Below, piece after piece: positions 1 through 12,316 of a stretch of 64,000 bases of DNA. Each line of letters starts with the position of its first letter. Positions within the stretch are counted from its first letter, which is position 1. The stretch is from assembly GCF_000264905.1 (NCBI RefSeq), contig NW_006763135.1, positions 1,653,179 through 1,717,178 on the forward strand, given 5' to 3'. The position numbers and the translations under genes were made by a program. Under the pieces are notes generated by a model. That model had not been told where the DNA came from. It saw nothing but the letters and a program-made list of their open reading frames with translations, and searched no databases. The stretch comes from Stereum hirsutum FP-91666 SS1. Taxonomy: Eukaryota > Basidiomycota > Agaricomycetes > Russulales > Stereaceae.

Positions 1-700
1 GCAAAGGACCACGCAAGATAAACGCGTTTGCCTCCCGGAACAGATGCCCAACAAAGCAGATAACCTGTCCCGGGCCCGATACTTGTGATTATTTGTGAGG
101 CCGGATCATTTGCATCAGTTTGATGCAGTGCTCCGTCGTCAATCATTCCCCGTATAAACACGCGGAAGAGGAGGACGCGACGGATTGAGTTCAATGAAAG
201 GCGCTGCAGAATTCGTAAAATGTCGGCTGAAGAGCCCAAGCTAGAAAATTGAGAAGCTTCGAAGCGATACACAGCAGCTCCCAGAAAGTTTTCATTGCAA
301 GGCGAAGAGTGCAGAGGCGGGGGGCGGTGTACGGGCTTGCGAGCACGAGGCACCGCCTGTCGTGCATTCTACACGAGGGAGCGCATTCCGAAAAACAATT
401 TCGGGATCGGCTGACACAGCCCTGCAAGTGGGATGGCGGAGAGCAACGATGCGAAAAAAGACGAGAGCGTGGGCTGAGCACGACGTTGAACAATGAACGG
501 GTGGGTTGACTGAGTGGCAGGTATATCAGAAAATTGGAGGGATGATGTGGGGAGACAAAGGAGGTGGGAAATGAAGGACAAGAAAGGAAGAGAAAAGGAA
601 GAAGGCGATGTGAGGAACGGCGTGGGTCCCGGGAGATTGGTGGCGTTGAAATGGGAGGTTCTCCCTGGTTCTCCACGATTACGCCATGAGCCGCTTCTGC

Positions 701-708
701 ATATAAAG
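701..708 (+). promoter_or_regulatory. TATA box of the small Ser/His/Tyr-rich protein gene
   Basis: The sequence atataaag lies 56 bp before the ATG at 764. The same TATA-to-ATG range (about 60-120 bp) recurs before other genes in this window, which supports this start codon. Confidence 0.6.
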
Positions 709-763
709 TCCTCGAGAACCCGTCGGCCGCCAATCTTATCCTCCTTTCCCCACATCCACCAAC

Positions 764-1421
764 ATGTACGCCCACAGCTCCCCCTCCCAACATCGCTCTT
801 ACTCTCGCTCACCGGGCTACTCGTACTCAACGGCCATGCACCGTTCGCCGTCGTACCAAGCTCCGTACCCGGGCAGCTCAAATCTTCAGTATTACCAACA
901 AGCTCATAGCACACCTGGAGCCACATACTCCTCTCTCGATGGCGGCCATCGTCGCAACAACTCCTTCTCCGGTGGCACACATTATTATCCCACCAGCTCT
1001 TCTGCTCATGGTCACAGTCGTCACCGATCCGCATCGCACTCACACACCGGACACGCACCGACGTACTATGTGACACCGTCCACTCACCCAACTCACCACT
1101 CGAGTTCGAGCCGTCACCACAGACGCTCTCACAGCACAGGTGCACACGGGCACCGTTCTTCGTCTCGCGTACGTTCAGCTTTCCGTATCTGCTGTGTAAT
1201 ACACCACTGACACTTCTTGTCCGTGTCTTCAGTCAAGCAAACCAATCACTCGCAGCTACACTGCGAGCAAGTCGGCGATTCATAGCACTCATTATCGCCA
1301 GCCTTCTCTCGCTGAGCGCATCCGGCACTTCTTTGGCTTTGGCCACTCCAAGGAACGGTACGTGGACCCTCGCACCGGACGCGAAGTCGACCGCCATGGG
1401 AGGCCTGTCGTCCGCTACTGA
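764..1421 (+). CDS. Small Ser/His/Tyr-rich protein with conserved C-terminal motif, function unknown
   Basis: There are two exons, 764-1168 and 1233-1421, joined in phase 0 across a 64-nt GT-AG intron; they encode 197 aa. The first 135 residues are low complexity, rich in Ser, His, Tyr and Arg, with no signal peptide or membrane segment. The last 40 residues are ordinary and contain a short basic/aromatic block (ERIRHFFGFG) and end in an Arg/Gly/Pro-rich tail (DPRTGREVDRHGRPVVRY). That contrast suggests a disordered N-terminus carrying a conserved C-terminal peptide. I recognise the pattern as a hypothetical protein of mushrooms but know no function. A TATA box lies at 701-708. The gene stands alone, followed by a long gene-poor stretch. 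Confidence 0.75.
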
Positions 1422-3420
1422 GCAAGTCCTCCCTTTTGGCAGGCCCGAGCCACCGCTTCTCGTAAAGCGAGTGCGATTCCAGATCCCACATCCCACATAG
1501 TCCACCTTCTCCACCATCAGTTTCTGACTTCCTATTGCCCTCGACCCTCAAATCGACCCTGCATCTTCTTTTCGCGTCCGAACGACGAACCGAATTCGCA
1601 CACGTACATCCTCATCCCCATGTGGAAGCAAATTGTCGCGTCTTCAACAACCTTCGGAGTGGGACGCGCCAACTTCCTCATCCCCTTTCGAGGACTCGCA
1701 TCCCTCCATTCCGGTCATCACCCCCTATCTATTCTAATAACAGCTGGTGACCTTCACACCCGCCCGACCTTGTCCCGAAAGGTTGCGCCCTCGCACATAA
1801 CGGAGAAGGAGGATCACGACGAGCTGGTCAAAAAGAGCATCTCGTTGTTCGTCATAGGTCTCAGGCCCGAGAAGTTTTGATAACGCTCTCTGGGGGCCGG
1901 GGCCTTCGCCTCGTGTTTTTCATATCATTGTCGTCCTGCTATTCCGTTACTCGAACCACCCCTACTGTCCAGTGTATTCCCCATCAAGCATCAATGTGCG
2001 TGTTGTTGTGTTGTTGTTGTTCTATTACCGTCGTGCCCCGTCTTCGCAGCCTTTTCCGCCATTCGTCGCATGCACGCCTTTCCCATTTCCGTCATCGCCG
2101 CCTTTACGTTGGTACTATTTAGTATGTATGCCTCACTTAGTACGCCTCCCTACGGACGGCTTCCTTTCCTTTCTCTTATTATGCTTATGAGTACGACGAT
2201 GTGGACTAGGTCGCTTCGGTTTCTAGCCTTTCTCGCGTTAGTGGTGTTGTTGCTGATACTGACTCATGCTCCTACTTATGTACGCTCGCATGCTTCTGAA
2301 TCGTCGTGGACCAGTCCAGTCCTTGTTCCTCCTTGGTTCCTACCCCTTGTACTACTACCAGCACTTACGCGTACTGTACTGCCCTACCTGATCGTCACGA
2401 TGCCCGTGCTGTGCTTCATGCCTACATGACTTTAAATAACATACCCATCGAAACCTCGAAACTGTGTATCTGTAACTTACACACGCGCTCGGACACGGTC
2501 GCCTTGACCTCAAGCTGTTCGTTGCTTTGAAGGATGGGAAGTGCATCGACTGGATCAGCGCGATCACTCGAGGCTGCGTGGTGGGTTCACTACTACTGTG
2601 ATTTGGTGGCTTGGCGTTACAGTGTTGAAGGTTCGGAAACGCTACAGTCAAGCTGTTCGTTGCTTTGAAGCATGGGAATCCATCGACTGGATCTGCCCGA
2701 TCACGCAAGACTGCGTTGTGGGTTCACTACTAAGTACAGTGATCTGGTGACGAGTTCGAGATTCGGAAGCGTTACAGTGGGTATCTGCCTGCGCCCATAA
2801 CCGTCCATAAGCGCCGAGTCTGGTCCTCCGGCCTTGTGAGCATTGGCTCCCCGGCCAGCACCCTAAATGCAACAACAACCTCAAGGCTCAAAACACAATC
2901 AAAACATGCACGTATTCATGACCTTCAAGAATGGATATTGGTATTGGTAGACAAGAGTAAAGTAAAAGCATTGATCAGCGCTTCCGTGGGACCAGTGTGG
3001 CTGAGCGCCACACTTGACAAAGAAAACCAGCAATGAGCAATGAGCCGAAGCTCGAAGTGAGTAATGTACTGCAGTGTGGATCTAGTGTAAGAACGACTCT
3101 ATGAAGACGTTAGAACGAACTGAAGGCAGTAGTGTAATGGAAAAATCGCGACACCGGTGAGCAAGCGGACATATGGAAATGATGAAAGGAGAAAGTGTGG
3201 CGAAGAGCAAGAGAAGCGAGCAGGGGCAAGGGAGATCGGAAGATCCAAAGTCTAGATCATACAGCACCGTATGAATGTGACGAATCGGGTAGTATACAAG
3301 ATAAGGTTAGAACGAAGTACGAGCACAAGAAGGAGGATAGGAGCGAAACTACGAGAAGATGAGTAGGGGCTATGGGAAGGGTGCAGGTAAAAAGGTATAG
3401 CAGAGAGCGTGCTCGTAGCC
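1422..3420. other. Gene-poor stretch of 2 kb
   Basis: This lies between the 3' end of the gene at 764-1421 and the 3' end of the GTPase gene. The part at about 1500-2430 is pyrimidine-rich on the + strand and contains overlapping short ORFs with no recognisable domain, which looks like UTR or spacer. A tandem duplication lies at 2510-2777. I see no RNA gene and no transposon ORF. Confidence 0.5.
2510..2777 (+). repeat. Two-copy diverged tandem direct repeat (138 and 130 bp)
   Basis: Copy 1 is 2510-2647 and copy 2 is 2648-2777. Both begin tcaagctgttcgttgctttg, share blocks such as catcgactggatc and gggttcactacta, and end in g-c/t-tacag. They differ by scattered substitutions and small indels. 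Neither copy lies in a convincing reading frame. This looks like a local tandem duplication that has since drifted. Confidence 0.8.
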
Positions 3421-6400
3421 TCAAGCCTGGCCCAAGAGCGGGACAGGCCCTGGAACGGCTGGAGGACCTTCAATCTGTGCAGCGGAGGCGTCGCGCATAT
3501 CTCTCGCCATGGACCAGAGCGAGAGCTGACGATTAATCTCCTCGATAGACTCTATAACTTCGGCGCGCGCAGATACTTGGCCGGCATCGTCTCGAACCCC
3601 TTCCCAAAGAACAGCAACACTGACTTCGACCTACACATGGATGACAAGTAGAAACATGAGTCATGACGGATGGACGACAAGTTGTGTCAGAACATAGCGA
3701 GGACATACCTTCTCAGCAAGATCGCGAAGAGAACCCTTCAAAGCGGCCCCGACGGATTCCGCGGCCTTAGAGAGACGTTCCATGACGGTGTCTGCACCGT
3801 CGTGGAAAATACCATCCTTGTTCTCAGCAATGAACTTGTGGAAAACGGCCTGAATGAATGAAACCAACACCGAATCCGTCAGGAAAAGAGACTCGAACAC
3901 AGCCGATTCTTTGACAAACCTTCTGGCGTGCCACACTTCCTGTTCCACGTTCCTCCATAGCATCCTCATACCCTTCGACAAGCTGCTGCTGAACATGAGG
4001 TGCGATGCAACGCGACACTTCCTTCTGCTCGGCATTCATAGTGTCGCGAACGACATCGAGGATATTCTTGAGCGCGACGCGCGCTTCCTCCATACAGGCC
4101 TCGGCCTGCGTCTTGACACGATCCTTCAGCCCCGATGCGGCGGAGGACTCGATCTCCTTCAAAACCTTGGTGATAGTGGAATTTACGGAGGCATCGAAGG
4201 AAGCAAACAGATCGGCTTCGAAGACCTTTGACCAGGAGGCTGCGATGTTTCGAGTCATGGGGGAGATGAGCTCAACGTTCAGATCGCGACGGAACGATCC
4301 GTGGCGACGAAGGGCTGCAGAGCATGCGTGTAAGTGTTTGCGAGCTGGATTAGATGCGAGGCTCATAGAGGACGTACTGGCACGGTACGATGCCCAATGC
4401 ATACTGCCAGCAAATTCATCGCTAGTTGCTGTTGCCATTTTTGAGGCCTGATCAGGACAGGTAGAGTTATCGTCAGCCAGTCAACAGCTATTCGAAGGGA
4501 AGTCAGGGGCATACCAATTCAGCGCTGGCTTCACATTTCTCCTGGAGGCCTTCCTTGAACTCTTCTTTCAGGTCTTGAACACATTTGTCCACGATAACCC
4601 CGAATTCCTGAGAGGAAGTCAATACACGGCCTTCAGTCATTTCGAGAGAAACATTACCTTGATGAGGCGGGGCGTTATCCCCACGGGCTGACCCCAGGCA
4701 TCGACCTTGGGCGCACGGTCCTCCATGGTCAAGAGACCACGTCCGCCCAATCCATTCCCATAAACGCCGTTCGTCAGTGTCTGGAAGAAGTCGTTATCCA
4801 TCCCGCCATCTGAACTATCATCCCAGCCTCCTCCACCGAGACCATACGGGTCTTCTTCATCCGAGTCGTAGCCGTCTTCACCGTTGCGGACATAGCCGCT
4901 CTCCCATTTCTCTTTCAGAGAGGCCCGGTCGGACTCAGTCACTTCGCCCGCGCATTCGATGTATTGGCGGACGGACTTGGCGAAGGCTTTGAGATGAGTG
5001 TGGAAGTTGCGTGCCGCACGCTCGCGGGACGAGACGGTAAGGGTCTGGCACCAGGTTTGAAGGGCGGGTATTCCTGTATCAGCGGCATTCGAGAAACATG
5101 TAGGGTCCCCATCGCCCTTGACTTGGCCTTTGAGCCTGACGTAGTCGCGAGAGCTACAGGTAAAAACTGGAAAACGTTTATCCCATTAATATGAGTGCTG
5201 TGAGGGAACGGAAAGTGGGACGTACCGGGAAGATCAATCGCAGCATAGTCGCGGAGATTCTGTGTGGGGTCAAAGCTATCGGGATCTCTCTGCTCGGCAG
5301 CGGCGTCTAGGACAGAATTGAGCTTCTCTTTCGTGAATCATCGAAAGGTACTAGGAAAAAACTAACCATCGAGCTCCTTGAGACCTTGACGGAAGTCCTC
5401 TTTGAGGACGTCACGAGAGAACTAGATGAAACCATCATTAGTAAAATACGAAGGCAGCAAGGGCGTAAGAGCCTACCTCCGAGCGCTTCAAGGAGCAAAA
5501 AGCGTTCTTGTCCCTCTGTGCCTTGACCTGCTTCTTCTTGAGATTGGAGAGCATATCGCTGGCCTCTTTCTTCGCCCTCCTTATCTCGTTGAGGCGCTCT
5601 CTCCCCGCCTTGATTGCTTCTTTCGTCTCGGTAATCTTCGCTTTCAGACTCTCCTCCGTCACTGGCTCATCAGCCTCCTCGTTCTCTTCGTCGTCATTCT
5701 CGGCATCAGATCCAGATTTCGAGGCGTCCGAGCCATCATCATCCTCACCCTTCTCGCTTTCGGAGTCGCTATTGTCCGAGGCGATGAAAGAGTCAAAGTC
5801 GTCGAAATCGTCCATGTCAGCATCTTCGTCTTCATGGTCGCTATCACCGCCTGTCTTGCGGCGCTTGGAAGATTTCTTGTCTCCATGGGTGTTCTTGCGT
5901 TTCGTACCAGCACTCGCCTTCTCTTTCTTGGAGGCTTTGCCAGTAAGACGGGGTGTGAACTCTTCACCGTTCTTGAGAGCCTTCAAGTGTTCTTCGTACT
6001 CCTTCCCCATGGCTCGGACTTGCTTCATCTGTTCCTCGATATCTGTAGATTCGGGTGTCAACATCATAGAAATGCGGTGCAGAGCGGCAGTGGACGTACC
6101 TTTGATCGTGTTCTTCGCTTCGGATTCCTTCGACTTCCATTCGCTCGTCTGCTCCTTACACTCGTCGATACGCTCTTCGATGGCCTCGAGCTCTGGCTCC
6201 TCGTCGAGTCCCAAAGCACCGATGACCTCAGAACAGGAGATGTCGTCGCACTTCGAGGCTATCAAGATACATAGGTCAGGACGGATCGAGAAATTTTCAA
6301 GAAAAGTATAATATACCAATGAATGTGATGGTGTGCGCATCGTAGCTGAAGAACGTGCGTTAGCATGTTTACACGGAGGCTTAATCGTGAGCAAAAGACA

Positions 6401-8462
6401 CGTACTTTCCGTCTAAATCATTGGCAAAAGTGTCAAGGGCGATCAGAATTAGCATTACCTACTGTCAGCATCGACGACGTACCCACTACAAAGAAAGTCA
6501 GTACGCTGTAATTGAACATGAGATCTGAAATCACTCACTCATTAACTGAGACTTGAAGGCATCACCGAGGAGGTCTACGATGTGGGATGAATATGACAGC
6601 GTTGTGACGTTGTTCTGAAAGCCGACATACCTTTGGCCGTCTTGTCGTCTACGGCACGGGTGATCGGAGCCAAAATCCAAATACAGTTACATTTCTTCAT
6701 GTAGTCTAGACAAATGCAAAGCATTAGCGGGAAATTTGGAGCAGTGACGATGTATAACGCACCTTTCGCAATGGAATTTCTTGCAGCATTTGCATCTGCC
6801 ACACCAGGCAAGTCGACAAGTACCGCCCCGGTTGACAGCGCATGGGAGTTGCACCTTACGTTGACCTGACGAATAAGCGGCCAGAAGGCAGGACCCTCCG
6901 AATTGTCCTTGTCCTTCTTCGTCTTATCCTTCCCACCGCGGAGTGTATCCATAAGACTAGGACCCTCTTTGGCTTTCGCCTTCTCCTCGTCCTTCTTCTT
7001 CTTGTCCTTCTTGTCGCCCCGCTTCTGGTCTTTCGAGTCGATGTACTTAGCAATCTCGTGGGCGAAAGTCTTGGAGTCTTTGGCGACAATCTTCTTGGTA
7101 GTGCCTAAGATCTTAGCGATTCCTGGAGGGAGAATGAGATGTCGGAATCGAAGTTGATGTCGACAATAGACTTACTTGGATCACGAGCAATAATTTGGTC
7201 GACCGTCATGTTGCCGATTTGATCCTGAGTAATGGAAGGATATACTGCATGGACCTAACCAATACATTATTAGTGATCATTCATTTGCTTCATTCTGCAT
7301 TCGTGCTCACCTTCGACCAGGCAATGCCTGCGTCGCTGTTCAAATTCGTTGTTCGCTTAATGCTGGAGGGAACTTAGCCTCCGAAACGATGTCATATGAC
7401 GAATGTACGCACCTTCCGTCTTCGTCGACGAGGTCATCGAGAAGAACACCAAGCTCGTCGCGCCATTCCTTCAAACCGAGGAAGGCAACGTCAGCAGCGA
7501 TGGTCTTCTCTTTATGGTAAGCAATCTCCGTCACGACGGCGGTACAAGCTGGATATATGCGTTTAAACAGTTGAGATTTCAGTGTCTCTCTAAGCTAGAT
7601 ATTGAGCGCACCTCTCATTCCACTGGTAGGGACGATGTTGTCTACGAAACCCTTGTCAGGAAGAACTTGCATGGTGAGTAAACAAAGACACATTACCATC
7701 CAAAATCGCGTTCAGGATAGAAGATTTCCCAGCGCCAGTAGCTGTGTGGAGACGATGGTTCTGTGTCATTAGATATCTAGACATGAAGTCGAAACAAAGC
7801 ACGTACCTCCGCACACAGCGATCATAGTCGACGGCGCGCCTTGGCCCTGAAGACTGAAGGAGTGTCAGGCTCGCCACTTGGTCTAAGATCCTGGAATTAC
7901 TTACCTCTCGATCTCGCGCAGCCAGACGTCCTTACGCATCTTGCTGCCTATCTCCATCTTCTTGACCTTGGACTTGAGATACTTGACCATACCAACACCC
8001 TCTCCTAACGCGTTCTCTGGGGTGTAGGGAATATCTTGAGCAGAAGCATATGAGGTATAGGTCTTGGGCTTGATGAGTTCAAGATTGGAGTGACTCCGTT
8101 CAAGGCCGGCCTTCGTAGGTTGAAGCGCATCGGCAGTCGGAAGAGTGTCCGACCGCTTTAAAGGTGCGCCAATGACACCCTGCATCATGATACTCAGTGT
8201 CGTCCGTCTCAGCACCAATAGAGCCTACTTACATCGCTGCCCTCGGGCTTCACGCGTCCGGCACCTGAGATGTTGCCTGTTGAATTCTGGCGCGTGGGTG
8301 AGCCTGCCAAAGGTATGGGCGCTTGGTCCTGTGGTTCCGGCTTGACGAAGGCATTCGCGCTCTGCTGTGAACGACCAACGCGACGCGTCTCGTTATCGGG
8401 ATACGCGACATGGACAAATCGAAGCAACTCACGGTGGCGAAAGCGTTTTCTTTGGAGCCCAT
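3421..8462 (-). CDS. Large SLIP-GC-like dynamin-type GTPase
   Basis: I reconstruct 24 exons giving 1,203 aa: 8433-8462, 8233-8364, 7905-8179, 7807-7853, 7697-7741, 7612-7641, 7413-7548, 7311-7362, 7176-7254, 6763-7122, 6631-6705, 6539-6574, 6406-6412, 6317-6345, 6100-6258, 5477-6042, 5367-5421, 5226-5306, 4658-5166, 4515-4607, 4378-4447, 3920-4314, 3709-3849, 3421-3630. GTPase motifs are in order: G1 ATGAGKSS, switch region DNIVPTSGMR, G3 DLPGVAD, G4 ASKCDD. A Lys-rich insertion separates switch and G3. The middle carries a basic stretch (KKSSKRRK, likely nuclear signal) followed by long acidic runs, then a helical C-terminal half. The arrangement matches the SLIP-GC family (nuclear GTPase of germinal-centre B cells). 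The role in fungi is not known to me. The first exon encodes only ten residues; its ATG is the only one joining in frame. Confidence 0.85.
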
Positions 8463-9182
8463 GGCTCTTGAAAGTCGCTATGAGGGGAAGTTGATAGAAA
8501 TAGGTGTCGGTAAGCAAAGGAGACAAGACACTGTGGTGGTGTGGAAGCAAGAAGCGGAGTCAAGGTCACCGCGACGCGATACGCAATATCCGTAAATTAG
8601 GCGGGCGATGATTACGTACACCGACGCGCCTGTGGCTGAGGCGGATCACACCCAAACGCGGTCCGTGTACGGATCAACGTGTCAGTCCGTGTCAGACCCT
8701 GGGCCTTCGCCGTCGGTCCATGCACCGCGCATTTCCAGACTATGAATTTGAGAGAAAACTCACCGGTAAAGTGTAATATCACGCAAGAGAGGTCTTTCTG
8801 TGTCGATAAACACTCAGTAACGGAGCGGCTAAGGGGAATGAACAGGTCCTTCGACTCGGAAAAAGCTGGTTCCTTATATACCCTATTGAGGCTGCCATTG
8901 TTTGAGATTACAAGATGAGTACACCGTACCAGTGCGACGTGCCATCGATACAATAATTTATCCAGACAATGTAACGGCAATATCCGGCATTCGACAGTCA
9001 AAGCGAGACACCTCGACAAAGATACGACACAATAAGGATACGACGAACGACTGCAGGAGGTACTCGATAATCACAAGACAGAGAGCAACAAACCTGAAGA
9101 GAAAGAAATGTGTCAGATGAAACAATCATATCGTGCTGTAATATCTCTCCGCGTCGCAATCAGGTTCAACTTGAAGCTCAGA
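8463..9182. other. Intergenic, no gene seen
   Basis: This is the promoter side of the GTPase gene and the 3' side of the next minus-strand gene. Short ORFs on both strands have no domain. No clear TATA box is visible at the usual distance from 8462. Confidence 0.5.
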
Positions 9183-11845
9183 TCATGATCTCTGAGGAAG
9201 CCAATGGTTTCTCAAAGATCGCGCAACATCCTCTTCAGCCCGCCAAACGCCCGCAGAGCGAGTACCACCCATCGCCAGAGTGTCACCACGAGACTCGCGG
9301 TCTAATCCCATTAAAAGTGCTCTTCCTTGTAAGCCCCACTGTCCTTCGTGCCCCTCCAGTGCCTCGGTTTCTGTATTATTGTTGTAAGCGTCAGGGATGT
9401 CTAGGAAATCCCCATGATCACTCCGCGAAGTCATCAAAGACTGTGTGAGCTGGAGATTTTCCTGTGGTGGAACGGTGTAGTTCTGGCCGTGGTCAGACAT
9501 ATAGTCCATGAATTCGACGCCATCATAGCCGCTTGCATCAAAATTATCGTCGACGCCTCCGGGCTGATAGTGATATTCGTCGTCGGAAACCACGGAGGAA
9601 AAGTGCTCATGGGCAGGGTAATCGTATTCAGTATGCATCCCCTGGTTTTCGATGTCGTCACGGAGGGAGTACGGTGTGAAATTGTCGTCTAGAAGGACCT
9701 CTGAGGCGTGCCCGGCTGAATCGTCCGGATAGATGGCGAGCAGATTCGATGGCATGAATTCGGCAGAGAGATAGGAGATAGGCAACGATGGAGAGACAGA
9801 ACAGCGACTGATAGGTGAATATTGACGTCGATGATCCTGCAGGACATTGGCTGTGGATGAATTGTCATAGCGAAGCATACTCGAGAGAGATGTTTCCAAG
9901 CAAGGCTGATAGCCAGCAAGATCCGTGAGGGAGGTGAGGTCTCGCTCCAGAGAGTGGGACGACGAGCAAGCGCGCTGAATGAGTGGAGCTGCCATGGGGG
10001 AAGGTTGTCGTACAGAGTGCACATGATGGGTATGACCGTAGGAAGATAAAGAGCCTTTCTTGTCTTTGGAAGGTGTGGATATCAGGTTATTACGAGTTGG
10101 CTGTAATGACGTTGGTGGAAGATACGCCTGCTCATTGAAATGCTGTGACTGAATATTATGAGGCACTGTCTTCGACTCCACCAAGGGAGATTGATCTGTG
10201 AAAAACCTGGAACGCGTAGCCAGAGTAGCCCTTTGCTGTAGGGCATGCTGAAGGACCTGAGACGCAGATTCAGAGGGGCCTAGAGAAGAGTCGGACCGCA
10301 CATGTTCTACGTGCAAAACCGCATTCTGAAGAGCGGTATCAGGAAGCTGAGGATCTTCGGAGAGTGTTTTTGGATGGAAAGGCGCAACAAGAGCATCAAG
10401 AGGATTTGAGCAAACGTGGTTCAACGGAGAGGGCGGAGCATTTCCAGTGTCTGAGTGATCGGCCGCATTAGCGCTTGCAACGGAGATGCCTGATCCCGAA
10501 GGCAAGAGACGGTCCTCTATCTCGATGTCCCAAACTTCAGAGGCTGTGTGACGACTTGGAGAGTGCTGAGGAGTGTGCTGAGGAGTGTGCGAGCCGGCGT
10601 GTCTCTTTGGAGCACTTGAGCTAAACTGAGAAGGCGGTCCTTTAGACACCCTAGCTTTCGGCGATGGTCTCGTGGCACGTGCGGAGGCTTTCTGCTTCAC
10701 GACCCTGTGGGAAAAGAGAGGCGGGTCTGGATGTGTTGGTGAGCTGGAGGATGTCGTCGACGCGGAGTCGTTCGTCTCGTCTGAAGAAGGCTGGCGGCGT
10801 TTGCGAGAAGCAGATTGTCGAGTACCACGAAGAAATAGATCCTCGGAGAACCCATATTGATGATTTCCTGAAGCAAACTCAAGTCATTGATATGTAGACG
10901 GTGTTGCCCGAAATATGGACCATACCTTTGGAAAACGACTGCTTCCTGGCATCAGCCTTAGCAGATGCCTTGCCCCTCCCGAATACGCCCGGGGCAATTC
11001 TTGGATCGAGCTATGCGTTCAATCAGACCACAAGTGAGGGCAAACATATACTCTGTACAACGCACCGTAAGCCTATGTTTCCCTACATTGGTTGCCGAGA
11101 AACCATGCATAAGAGCAAGTCCTGCCGGCATCTTCGGAGCCTTGGCTTTGGTCTTCTTGCCCTTGGATTTCTTCAGAGTGATTCGCTCATCGTCGCCCTC
11201 GTCTACCCCTGTCTCGGATGGAGGTTGTGGAGCGGTTGGCTTCATGATCTCGCGCCTCGCACGTTTTCGCTCCCTTCGTTCAGTGAGATCTGTGTGGCGA
11301 CGAAGGAGTATGAGCATGGCATAGCGGAATCGGGACGCGAAAAACATACGATGCGTTTGCTCGTCATCTGTGTCGTGCGCCGGGCGTTTCTTGAGTTCCT
11401 TCTCCGAGTTGCGCTTCTTGTTTGCTATGCGTTTGGGCGATAGGGCTGCTGGTCGTGATATGGCCTTCGCGGGTGGCGGAGATCGCGGCGGGGAGGTGCC
11501 CTTCTTTCTGCTCGTCTTCGTACTGATACGGGCGGTTTCTTCAGATTCTTTCACCTTCACCTGCGCAGCATTGATACGAGTACCGAGTTTGTCCTTTGGT
11601 TCGATGGTCCGAGCCTTTAGAACTGGCGTATCAAATCCAGACGTCCAGACAGAGGCAATAGGTGGGATAGGGGCGTTTGCTTTGCCCTGGGTCAGTTCGT
11701 TCGTGTCCCAGGATTCTCGAGCCTGACGACCTTCCGTAGCGTGAACTTTGGCAAAGCGAGCTTGTGATGTAAGATATGAATGTATATCTGGTCCCTTGTG
11801 TTGTCCGCACGAGCTCAGAGCGCGCAGATTCGGGGAGGTGAGCAT
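9183..11845 (-). CDS. Ser/Pro/Arg-rich protein of unknown function (849 aa)
   Basis: Exons are 11066-11845, 10926-11010 and 9183-10867. Phases match at both junctions and give 849 aa. The N-terminus has a short ordered block (residues 1-40, with Cys/His and aromatic residues), followed by Lys/Arg-rich and Ser/Pro-rich disordered sequence. A basic segment of about 30 residues (near 205-235) could be a helix or nuclear signal. The central part carries more basic and Ser/Thr clusters, and the last 300 residues are acidic and Tyr/Asp-rich. I recognise no domain. It may be nuclear because of the basic runs, which is inference. The ATG at 11845 is chosen because upstream sequence looks like a 5'-UTR intron (11890-11956, GT-AG). 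Confidence 0.75.
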
Positions 11846-12316
11846 GATGATGGCGGGTACTGTCTCGCAGCGGGCGTGAGATCCCTGACCTGTGGATAAC
11901 ATCGAAGGCAGATCAGTTCACACAAAAACAAAGTGTGTTTGGAATAGATGACTCACGAGAGAAATGAAGTGAATGTGAGTGCAATCAAGTAGTCGGACGC
12001 TGAAAGACCTCGCGCGGCGTGCGGTGAATGAGTCCCGCTGGGAGTTCTAAGCCGTTGTAGGGAAAGAGTACGAGTTTACCTCTTCAACAACAATACAGCT
12101 CAGTCCACCTTCAGTTTTACAGGAAGAAAGTGGCTTGTCGTAGCTGAGAGAGCAGCGATGAGTTCACTCGAAGATGATGGCGGGCGCACAGCGTGGGAAT
12201 ATACTGCCGAGAAACGTCACTTCATCATTGTGGCGCAGGATAGTCGTATCTGTGTGGCACTTGTATTTCATGCGGTCATGAGCATATTGTACATGCAGTC
12301 CAGTAAGCGAACCCTT
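11846..12316. other. Intergenic with probable 5'-UTR intron
   Basis: On the minus strand, 11956 down to 11890 reads gtgagt ... ccacag, a 67-nt candidate intron in the leader of the 849-aa protein gene. The rest is the 3' flank of the MFS transporter gene. No further gene is visible. Confidence 0.4.

Noticed and set aside
369..1145. 258-codon minus-strand ORF across the first gene and its promoter
   Set aside because: It is antisense to a well-supported two-exon gene with a TATA box, and its sequence is low complexity without a domain.
5426..6311. Two + strand ORFs of more than 260 codons
   Set aside because: They are antisense to the acidic exon of the GTPase gene; Asp/Glu-rich coding sequence yields open Ser/Phe/Val-rich frames on the other strand.
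11370..11726. + strand ORF of 118 codons with hydrophobic runs
   Set aside because: It is antisense to exon 1 of the 849-aa protein, whose splice phases fit.
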